Source of the DNA: Rhodocollybia butyracea
Lineage: Eukaryota > Basidiomycota > Agaricomycetes > Agaricales > Omphalotaceae
NCBI GenBank assembly: GCA_015501585.1
Contig: JADNRY010000119.1
Span: forward strand, 62,001-126,000
Reading direction: 5' to 3'
DNA length: 64,000 nucleotides
Part shown: in pieces, positions 55,277-64,000 of the stretch
Layout of the letters: the number at the start of each line of letters is the position of its first letter
Numbering within the stretch: the first letter of the stretch is position 1
The notes under the pieces: generated by a model
Told to the model about the DNA's origin: nothing
Database searches by the model: none
Seen by the model: the letters and a program-made list of their open reading frames with translations, nothing else
Program-made: the position numbers and the translations under genes

Positions 55277-57293
55277 TCAAGTTGTTGTAAGTACATGGAG
55301 CACAATATTGACAACAGGCTGCCTAGCAGCCTTGTGCTCAATAGTCTTTTCAGAACAATCACAAACGAGGACCAGGTTCCCTCTGCATAGGCACAAATCT
55401 GACTGGTCCCCCCTTCTCATGATCATATATCTGGAGCAACAGAAGTCATCAGCTGAGAGATTGCAAGCATATACTACCTTGCTCACCACAGGCACCAGTG
55501 TAGTCAATGGATCTACTGTGTTGTCCAGAATCTCCCATTCAGTATCACCATCCCGTTGGTCAACTTCACTTTCAAGCTCATCGTCGTCCCATTGATTATA
55601 ATCCAACGGAGCCCCAATGTTACCAAGGAATCGGTTTTCAGCAAAATCAAGTGCGCCAAGTGGAGGGGCAGTTGGACTGACTGGGGCCTGACCAGAATGT
55701 TGGACAGTACGGCTGGAGAAAGCACGAAGGTTGAGGACAAGGCGGTTTATCAAGATATTTGTTAGGCTGGAAGAAGTTTGTTATTGGGATGATCAATCAA
55801 TCACGTCCAAACAGCAAGTGTGAGTGATAGACATACGCGTTGAGAAACGAGACACTACTGTCTGCTACTGCGCCCAATGTATCTGATAACTAGGTCATAC
55901 AACATTTTCAAATTGTCATTCTCTAGGACTATGCAAGAGAGAGGATGGCTTACTGGTCCTGGAACGATTGATGCCTAAATGGGAAGTTAGAAAGATTAAC
56001 ATGGGAAGTTAAATAAAACTCACAAATACAAAAGCAGAATCAATACTCGTAATTATGAAGATGATGCTGCGGGAGATGGTATCAGACTCCATTTGAAGCT
56101 GTCACAGAAGCTTCAATAAGGAACCAAGTAAAGAACTCACAAGAAGTATAGACTGCCTATTGCAATATGCCATATTAATAACCAGTTTTCTATTTTCACA
56201 ATAATTCACTGACCGTCACTTAGGACTACCTCGGCAATACTATGAATATGAGATTTTCGGGATTGCATGATGTGACCAGCAGTTTGAACCAAAGTCAAGA
56301 TAAAGATAATACTGTCAAAAGTCAGTTGGAGGAAAGGAAAAATAATGATAACTAATATGTAGATCAATTGACATGGAGCCATATTGCTAACGAACAAAAG
56401 GCTCACAACTGGCATTGAAAAGATTGAGCAATCAATACAAGAGATAGCTAGGAGGAAAGAATGATGGACATACTGACATTTCAGCCTCAAAGTTATTGGC
56501 ACTCAGAAATAAACATGGTGCAAATGGCTCCAAATATGTTCCTTGGGTGGTGTTTATTATTGCCACGGACCATAGCTACACAGAGCACAATCTGAACCAG
56601 TACCCCAAACTTGCAATAAAGGTCGTACCAGGATAGCACCAATAATATCCACAATGATGAATGGGCAGAGCAGGATAAGCAGTGATCGCCTCTGACCAAA
56701 GAGTGCATAAACCCTCAAGATGGAAAGTACTACAGCAAATGATTCTCAGTCATGCTACTGCATTGGAGAATGATAACATACATTTCATTGTTGCACCATT
56801 AGCACTGGCAGCAATACGTGCTACGAGACCAAGATCTCTACAACTGGGCACAATATATTGAGTCAAGCGCACTGCGATAAAGTGAAAAAAGGGGTAAATA
56901 AACCTTGTATATGTTAAAGTTTGTCCTGGCAAACTGATGTTTGCACTGACCAGCAAGAAGAGTAGGGACAGCAGACCGATGTAGCGATTCAGAATAAATA
57001 TCATAGAGCTACCAGTCAATTGACGGGACCATATCAATCGAAGCTCAGTAGGGAGTGTGAGCAAGAAGTCGTAAGATAATAAAACTGTAGTTTGAAGTGT
57101 AAGCAAGATAAGTTCACCCTCCTGCTATAGACCAATCTGACCAAAGGACGATAGCGTCACATAGGAGCCAGTCCTAAAGATAATATCAATGGCCATGTGA
57201 CATGCTATTCATACAAAGCCTAGGTTGCTCAACGTACTGTATTAGTCCCAAGATTTCTTCAGTGATGACCTGATCACTGGATGAGTCTGGCAT
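55277..57293 (-). CDS. DUF6533-type seven-helix membrane protein, copy C
   Basis: It starts MPDSSSDQVITEEILGL at 57293, with the same exon pattern as copy B. The signature YDFLLTLPTELRLIWSRQ, then TGSSMIFILNRY, lies at about 56920-57080. Later hydrophobic segments are CIDCSIFSMPVVSLLF, LIYILVIIIFPFLQ and FDSIIFILTLVQTAGH. The tail is DFAENRFLGNIGAPLDYNQWDDDELE, ending with a longer C-terminus than copy B (stop at 55277). I saw no clear frameshift but did not resolve every splice site. The function is unknown. The pair with copy B is in the same orientation, 21.6 kb apart, as part of a segmental duplication. Confidence 0.72.
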
Positions 57294-57340
57294 GATAGTA
57301 AAGTAGAGTGCCAGTCCAAGACACAAGTATAAGTACTTAC

Positions 57341-57539
57341 TGTTGGATATCACAAGATATCAGTATCATTGTTATGATTGATCAAGCTCGTAGTTATCTC
57401 ACACTCATTATTGACATGTACTTACACCGTTACAAATACTTATTTCCTATCACCCCCATTACCAGTATATAAGCAGTAGCTAGATATATGCTACCTCATC
57501 CGATTGTGTTGGATAATAAAATAGAATACAATATTATGG
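57341..57539 (+). repeat. Left LTR, internally deleted with inverted 3' end
   Basis: 57341-57506 matches the right LTR directly. 57507-57539 (TGTTGGATAATAAAATAG...) matches the reverse complement of the right LTR's last ~30 bp. The flipped piece lies between CCGATTG (57500-57506) and CAATCGG (57540-57546). Confidence 0.75.
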
Positions 57540-58405
57540 CAATCGGATCCTAGCCAGTCTAGCAGGCTAGTAAAACATAGTGCTAAAGAAGGATTAAGGA
57601 ACAGTCCCATCCTTATCGCGACTCGGAAGCTCATACGAGTTCTTACTCAAGTCACACGGCGCTGTGCACTTATTCACTCACTCACACTGCACATCACCAT
57701 CATCTATCATTGTCCATCAATTATTCACGAGTCATCATTTGATTGTGTCTCAAATATTGTTGTTAAACTGTGTTTGACTGAAGTGTCATGAGAACACTTA
57801 TTGGGATAAAGCTGTGTGTTTCAGACTCATCGCGTTGGAGCGCGAATTTAGTGTCAAGTTGTGTATTTGACAAGGCATTGGACATCGGACAAGCACCAGA
57901 GGCATGCTACCAGACGGTGTGAAACTTCAATTGAGTTTGCACTCGTATTGAAAAATCGAGTTCGGCGGGGGACCTTCTCGAGATTTAGCCATTCCCTACA
58001 CGTCTCAGGTGACAGGGAGGCATCTCCGAAGCGCTGTGATCAAGATGGTGGTTTGGATCCAAAGTATTCTTCTTTGTCTCAGTACAAGTACGGTATCTAT
58101 ATACTGTAAATATTTGTGCAAAGTACTAAATAAAGTAATATGACGAGATTCATACGTAGACGCGTATGAAGCTCGACAACGGACATACATTGTTGTTCAT
58201 ATTGTGAGTTGAACAGACCATTTCGAGACCATTCATTGCATCAGATCATTTTTCCATGTCAAAGTGTTTTGCTCGAAAGTTAGCTACTATGTTGCACGTA
58301 CACAGATTATTGGCCCTTAGGTGGAATTAATGCAGAATTGATTGATTGGTATATTGTTACATTTGTTTTATTCTTTGTTGGACTAACTACAAGCTTGCGA
58401 GGAAG

Positions 58406-58678
58406 TGTTGGATATCACAAGATAAGTATCAGTATCATTGTTATGATTGATCAAGCTCATAGTTATCTCACATTCATTATTGACACATACTTACACGTAC
58501 TTATTTCCTATCACCCCCATTACCAGTGTAGCTAGATATATGCTACCTCATCCGATTGCCCCTCTCTCTGTAGTACTGTAGGGGGCAAACAGAATATATT
58601 GTGCTTTTCACTCTATTCTTCTGTTGTGCTATATATTATCCCGAGTGGTAATATCGTGTTCTATTTTATTATCCAACA
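58406..58678 (+). repeat. Right LTR
   Basis: 273 bp, TGTTGG...CCAACA. It retains about 75 bp that is missing from the left copy (CCCTCTCTCTGTAGTACTGT and following). Confidence 0.78.
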
Positions 58679-58683
58679 CTTAC

Positions 58684-59519
58684 TCTGAGTCTGGAGGCAG
58701 GGTTTGGGTAGATATCAGGACGTGCATGCAGAAGTCAATTGCAGCCTCTACATTGATAGGGATCCGCACCGTAACCGTAAGATACGGTTTACGGTTATGG
58801 CAATACAGGTATATTTTTACGGTGCGGAGGCCTACTCTACAACCGTCATCAAATATTGTTCATGTTCAGATGCCAAGACACAGTGGTTGATGATTTTAGT
58901 AAGCAACGGTGTCTTGAAGACAATAGCGCTTTCGGAGCATGTTGACTGCCATGCTCTGCAATGTGTTGTGAAACTTAGGTAGCTTTTAAGGGCTAACCGA
59001 AGTTCCGAGTTCGTTAGGGGTCTCGAGTAGTCACAATCGAAAGAGTCGATCCCTTTTAGAGTGTACAAGTAAGTAAGAACAAGTTTTATTGAGTAGTAGT
59101 AAGTAGGAAGGTAAAAGTAGATAATATGAAAATTTACTTAGAACGTGTTGGAACTTGTTAGATAAGTACCTACTTTTGGTAAGTAAGTAATAGGCTACTA
59201 TAAGTACATAACTGACGAGTTCCTCACGGAAACCAATGAGGAGCTCGACAATGTGCCTGATTTTTGTTCACTGAGTTCAATGCACCTATCTATGATGGTT
59301 GTACTTGTACCTAGGATACTTGCTCGCGTTTGTACCTCAACCTTTCATCGTTACAATTTCCCGATTCTTCCAGGGAGAACGCTGGAAGGGGGTCCATATA
59401 CCAACCATATACATCCCATTGTTGATGCTCGTTTTTGTCATCAGCGTTGTAAGTAGTCATAATCAGTCTATAATCAGTCTATAAAGGATATTCAATCATC
59501 ATTTGCGTTTTGGGCTCGC
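58684..59519. other. Spacer with nested inverted repeats
   Basis: No gene. A perfect 12-bp inverted repeat TCCGCACCGTAA (58763-58774) / TTACGGTGCGGA (58817-58828) encloses a second hairpin, TAACCGTAA (58772-58780) / TTACGGTTA (58789-58797). AAGTAAGTA-type repeats occur at about 59065-59195. Confidence 0.6.
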
Positions 59520-62500
59520 ATTTAAGCAACCCCAGTTGGACACAAGAAACGACTCCGAGTATCGTTCTATGCCACGGGCGAGAGATCGGAGGCTATGTTG
59601 GAATAGCGAGATAGCACATTGAACCCGTAAATTGGGATGCTGTAGAACATTAGGCCCGAGAAAGCTGTGGATAACGGAAAACCACGAACTGATATAATAG
59701 CCAGGCCTTCTCCCTTCGCTGTGAATGCGTCTATTGAGTCCATAGCGTGGATAGATGCGGCGATAGCAGCCTCATCCGAGTTGCCTGGACTTCACCGAGG
59801 CTGTGTCGATGACAATGAGTCTAAGGCTACATTCACATATCGTAGCCGTCGTGCTTCAGTCTACTCGAAGAAAGGCTTCTGGTGAGTCAATAGTGAGGTT
59901 TTCCGAGTGTTACAATAAGACGTTACTTGGAGTTAATACGTTTCACGTCCCATGGCCTGGGAAGAAGGCTGAGCCCGGGCGAGGGTCAGTTTTGTTTTCC
60001 GCATCCGTTCAATATAAGTATGTAAACGCCACGAAAATTTCATCCAGCGTGTGTTGACCTCGAGGGAGGATATCCAAACGGCCAGTCAAGAACAGCCATT
60101 TTGGATGAAAAGGAGCAATGAGAGTATCACCCTTTGCTTCCACAAACCCGGAAGCTGCGCTGTTGGACTACAACTAGCGCAAGGGTGATGCGAAAATGCG
60201 AGACTCTGGTTATACGGCGCATGGGTCCGTCGAAATGCATGCATCTGGTGCGCTTGTTATCTCCGATTCTATCACTATCGTCTTTTGACTCTTTATCGAA
60301 ATCTTCCGCAGTCTTTTCATCACCGGGCGCGAAATCTCTTCCCTTTTTTAACCTCTATCGGGTTCATGGGATGAAATGAACTACATGTGCTGTGGCGCCC
60401 AAGACACTACCGTTTACTCTCCTCACTTCCTCCGCGTTGACTCTGACCAGAACCACCACTATCGCCAGAGCCTTACACGGTTCACTCACCGAACCTCCAA
60501 GACAGTCATCGAACGAAACTCGGACATCCTCGGACTCGTCTCTCTTCACTCAATGAAAGTGTAATGTCTCTTACCGCTGATGCGCTACATGGCAATGATG
60601 ATGTTGATACTACTCCCGAGCCCCCATTACCTCATCGTGGTACCGTAGTCACGTATATTGCTCGAATCGAATGGGGAGTGCTCAAGAGCTCAAAATTGCG
60701 GTTCGGGACAGGCCGGTATAGCGGGCGGAATGTACCAGTTAAACGATTTTTTTGAAAACAGGGATTCAGTGTCCAGGGCCGGTGAGTACTACCGAACATC
60801 GTTGTTACTTCACCCGGTAAACTGATTCATAGGCACCGTGTATTGCTGGAAAAGATACAAATAGCGTTTCCGAACTATATATACAGATGTACGCGTTCAA
60901 AACCTCGTGAACACTACTCACCTTACCCTGATTTCCTCACGTTGACTCTGAACAACAGGTCCGAGTTTTGAACTTGAACTGCTGCTTTTGCGCCTGAACG
61001 TTTGAACCGGGATGAGCGTATTGTACAGTATAGTCGTCGATTTTTCCATGAGCTAGCGCAATGACACAAAGAGAGAGTTTTCTTTTGCCTTCCAGAATAC
61101 ATGAGAAGGACTGCTACATTTCGACAGGTCAGAAAGAAAGTACGGCAAACTGGTCGATAAGAATACCTGAGCTCTCCTCTTGCTCTTCGAGGACTAACCA
61201 CGATCGCCGGGTGAACCAAAACCTGAACAGAGTTTGTTTCCCATGAGCCAGTTCCGAAGAGCCGTGTACTTTGCAAGGCTTCAGCCTACTTCAACTTGGT
61301 GGTGCCCGTCGATTCCAAGAAAGGATAAGCGCCCAAGCTTATCGCATGTTCGGTCCGATCAGCGCCTTTTTTCCGCGCCCATCTTGCTCTGTCTTTACTC
61401 ACTCGTCTGGTCGCAATTTTTTCATGGCTTCATCTGACGATGGATAGCCGTTAACCGTACGTATACTATAACATAATTCTTCCTTCCCTCACTGGTTTTT
61501 GTCAGCTTTAACTGGATTGCTTCGTCCTCGCCTGATTACAGAATTTTATCAACTTCTGGATTGCTTTGTCCTCGCCACTGGACTACAAAGGATTGCAGCC
61601 ACTGGACAACGAAGGATTACACCTACAGTGCTACATAGAATGCATTGATTACGACAATATAGTTAGATTTTTCCTCATTTGGTGTACTGCTCGATTCCTT
61701 TACCAGTGGTGGTCGACATTATACCACCTTGACTCAATGACTGCGGACACGAATCACAGTTGCGGTCTTTTTCTACTGCAGGTGGATGCCGTATACCCCA
61801 GCAAAACCTCTCTGCTACTGGCAACAAGCTTCGAGAGCTGACATTCTCCCGATAATAAAAACACTGGCCCGGAGACTTCATTATTGGCGGCAAACCTTCA
61901 TTGAAGCTCTGTAAACCTGTGTAGTAGATTTTTCTGCAGCCACGCCGTACATTTACATGTAGTCTACTTGCCTCGAGCTCCGTTACTGGCGCCTTAGCGT
62001 AGGTTCGTTCCAAGCCTCTTCGTCCGAAAGTGATGCCGAATGATGCCGGTGTTTGCGTATATTGATTGTTTGGCATCATTTACTTCGCTTTCGGAGAAGA
62101 TCTTGCCCCTACCTCTACTGTATAATCCTACAGCAAATGAACTGATCTTCAACGAATTGGAGGGAAACGCTTGTGCAGTAGGCTTTCGAGTGCATATTGC
62201 GTGTGGTAAGTAATACCTGGAACCACGTCATTGAACTGTGGCTTATAACCTGGTACGGGAGTCACCGCCGTTTCATGAACTTTTACATAATATCTCAGCT
62301 CATTGCTCCCGTCATCTTCTCAACACACGCAAAATCCCTGCCCAGCGTACTGAGAATTGGCATCTCTCTGGAAAATGACACTGGACTGTTCTCACCTCGA
62401 ATGACTTTGATAGCTGTCGATTTAGTGGTGTCTGCTTATGCGGCGGACGTAGGTCTTGCAACGACAATGCAACTGGTGTTTTTGCTCCATAAATCCCGAA

Positions 62501-62860
62501 CAAATGGATCGAAAAGGTCAGAAAAAGGACGTGAGAAGACAAAGACGATGAGCTAGATTAATTATTATTAGTGACTATTATTGCAATTTGCCATAAAAGT
62601 TTTTATCATTGGTCAACTTTTCGTGCATCCATTTCCAAAATTTCACCACTATCTGTTTTGATAGAAGCAAGGAATCTCTGCACTGAAATACCCATGAAAA
62701 GATTGCTAGGATATTACAAAAAAGTCACAAAAAATCTGCAGCAGATTCGGAGTGATGTTGTAACAAGCTGTAGAAGTTTTGATCACATACATCAGCAAAA
62801 GAGTAGGTCCACCGTAAGCGGTGACATAGGAAAACAAGGGCATACCAGCCGCGCATAGCT
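59520..62860. repeat. Repeat block C with an internal inversion
   Basis: It is related to blocks A and B. 59520-60125 is direct to 43080-43690. 60360-60760 is inverted to 43790-44300; there the plus strand reads DALHGNDDVDTTPEPPLPHRGT, against DALHGNENSGTDRSTPEP on the minus strand of block B. 60940-61260 and 61320-62560 are direct again. 62600-62790 repeats the flank seen at 33330-33590. A short exon-like frame at 59667-59885 (ending SVYSKKGFW before GTGAGT) has no known family. Confidence 0.58.
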
Positions 62861-63080
62861 TGCAAGGTCGGCGTACCTTGTATGCGCTTGTTTTTACTGA
62901 AAGATTACAAGCGCTTACAAGGTATGCCAGATTACAAGGCAATACAAGCCCTTACAATTCCTAGAGTGAATACAAGCTGATACAAGCTGATACAAGCTAA
63001 TACAATTCCTCGAGTGATTACAAGCTGATACAAGCCAATACAAGCCCTAGAGTGATACAAGCCAACACAAGGCTCTTTTA
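62860..63080. repeat. Subterminal TACAAG repeats, probable end of the Plavaka element
   Basis: About twelve copies of TACAAG(C/G) are scattered within 200 bp, with spaced GATACAAGC and ATTACAAGC units. Three CTAGAGTG/CTCGAGTG spacers lie between them. Dense subterminal motif repeats are common transposase-binding regions in cut-and-paste elements. This array lies about 250 bp before the transposase frame. Confidence 0.65.
62870..62928. repeat. 22-bp inverted repeat with 15-nt loop
   Basis: Arms 62870-62891 and 62907-62928 pair at 20 of 22 positions (GGCGTACCTTGTATGCGC... with its partner ...GCGCTTACAAGGTATGCC). It lies at the outer edge of the TACAAG array and may mark the transposon terminus. 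Confidence 0.7.
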
Positions 63081-63324
63081 TCATACCAAGCATCTGATTT
63101 TTATTACCCTTATTACTATCGTTCTTGATGATACTGAAACAGTGTATTTGAAGTGAATGAATACAACAGCGAGCAATGAACAAGCAACTACAACGATAAG
63201 CGAGCAATGAGCAATAAGCAGTAAGTAACTACAACAATAAGTCCAAGATATACGCGAAAGTGAGCAAAATGAGTAGTGTAAGTGATGATGGTACAGCAAG
63301 AAGTCCGATGCGCGATGGGATACA

Positions 63325-64000
63325 ATGGTTCGTGAGAGTGAAGAACGTCGGTATAAAACAATTCAAGAGCCAATGGAGACTAATTCTAAGTTGGAGCACC
63401 AATGGCGTGAGCGGGAGCAGCATTTGCAAACATCATCTGACCCACACCCCTTTGATACTGAAAGTTCATCTTCAAGCTTTAATCCGTTTGCTCCCTTCCC
63501 CAATGCATCCACCTACTATATGATGAAGTTTGCCTACAATGGCAACGACTCCGATGGCCTTGCTTATATCCAGCGCTTGAATGACGAGGTTATCCAGCAA
63601 CCTGACTTTGATCCAAAGGATCTGCATGGCTTCAGCGCTCGAAAGGAAGCAAAACGGCTCGATGCTCCCAATCTGGATGCTGAAGGTCTGCCGTTCAACA
63701 CGCATGCTGGGTGGAAAAAGAGCTCTGTCAAGCTATCTCTCCCCTGTACTGGATCAAAAACTCGAGAGGAAAAAGCTCCAACAGTAGATATTGATGGTGT
63801 TATTCACCGGGATCTCCTTGATGTGATGAGAGAGGCATACTCATCTGAAGCGGCCTCTGAGTACCATCTACGGGGGTATAAGCAGATGTGGGAGCGCGAT
63901 GGGTACCCCGAACCTATTCGTGTTCACGGAGAGGTTTATTCATCAGATGCATTTTTGAATATGGAAAAAGAAGTTCTCACTAGTCCGCCTGAGCCAGGAT
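63325..64000 (+). CDS. Plavaka-type transposase, N-terminal part (runs off window)
   Basis: An open frame runs from ATG 63325 (MVRESEERRYKTIQEP) to the window end, 225 codons; an in-frame TGA lies 12 codons upstream. Characteristic pieces are DVMREAYSSEAASEYHL, then YKQMWERDGYPEPIRVHGEVYSSDAFLNMEKEV, then SPPEPG. These resemble the N-terminal region of the large Plavaka transposases abundant in Agaricomycete genomes, ahead of their catalytic core. The core and the 3' end lie outside the window, so activity cannot be judged. Subterminal repeats at 62860-63080 fit its 5' end. Confidence 0.8.
   Translation, partial: MVRESEERRYKTIQEPMETNSKLEHQWREREQHLQTSSDPHPFDTESSSSSFNPFAPFPNASTYYMMKFAYNGNDSDGLAYIQRLNDEVIQQPDFDPKDLHGFSARKEAKRLDAPNLDAEGLPFNTHAGWKKSSVKLSLPCTGSKTREEKAPTVDIDGVIHRDLLDVMREAYSSEAASEYHLRGYKQMWERDGYPEPIRVHGEVYSSDAFLNMEKEVLTSPPEPG

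Larger units (their letters stand above)
57341..58678 (+). mobile_element. Short non-coding LTR element (TRIM-like)
   Basis: 1338 bp between TGTTGGATATCAC and TTATTATCCAACA, flanked by the 5-bp duplication CTTAC (57336-57340 and 58679-58683). The two ends share an LTR sequence (57341-57506 with 58406-58560), including CAGTATCATTGTTATGATTG and CTATCACCCCCATTACCAGT. The interior of about 870 bp has no coding sequence that I recognise. CGAGGAAG before the right LTR could be the polypurine tract, which sets the plus orientation. The left LTR is shorter and has an inverted end. Confidence 0.8.

Noticed and set aside
1..64000. CRISPR arrays, bacterial operons or phage modules
   Set aside because: Introns, LTR elements and gene families show nuclear fungal DNA; the only regular arrays are the 28-bp minisatellite and the TACAAG repeats, which lack spacer/repeat structure.

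Overview
This is a gene-sparse, repeat-rich window from a filamentous basidiomycete, most likely an Agaricomycete (mushroom-forming fungus). The evidence is many short introns of about 50-70 nt, and families typical of that class: F-box/leucine-rich paralogs, DUF6533-type seven-helix proteins, TET/JBP-type DNA dioxygenases, SWIM-finger MULE transposases and Plavaka transposases. I cannot name the species.

Layout. 1-15.5 kb is a tandem array of one two-gene module: an F-box protein on the minus strand, a shared promoter of about 320 bp, and a divergent NAD(P)-binding epimerase/NmrA-like gene on the plus strand. The last module (12.07-15.53 kb) is the most complete. In modules 2 and 3 the F-box gene is frameshifted and the epimerase is reduced to a 5' stub. 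A gag-only copia-type LTR element (6796-8413) sits in the spacer between modules 2 and 3. 15.5-27 kb holds one recognisable gene, a PCL/PHO80-type cyclin (20154-21148). 27-32 kb is ordinary host sequence: a GH5 exo-beta-1,3-glucanase with a 23-nt microexon, and the NatC subunit MAK10/NAA35. 33.8-62.6 kb is a second set of segmental duplications: two DUF6533 membrane-protein genes about 21 kb apart, and three diverged copies of a further block (A, B, C), with a secreted carboxylesterase between A and B. 63.3 kb to the end is the N-terminal part of a Plavaka transposase, preceded by subterminal repeats.

The most interesting object is an 8531-bp TIR element at 44718-53248, inserted in block B. 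It has inverted repeats of about 140 bp and a perfect 9-bp target duplication (GTAGTTCGC), the size expected for Mutator-like elements. Inside are a SWIM-type MULE transposase (minus), a three-exon TET/JBP (2OGFeDO) DNA dioxygenase gene that reads intact and keeps its HxD...H motif, and a third gene with a C-terminal C2HC metal site. From memory, basidiomycete TET/JBP genes are known mainly as passengers of KDZ transposons, so a TET/JBP cargo in a MULE would be a different carrier. The transposase reads as broken by two single-base losses while the dioxygenase does not.

Two of the frameshifts described here fall in G/C homopolymers, so long-read assembly error must be excluded before calling these genes dead. 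Exon boundaries were derived by hand from reading frame and GT-AG sites. They are firm for the cyclin, glucanase and TET/JBP genes and approximate elsewhere.
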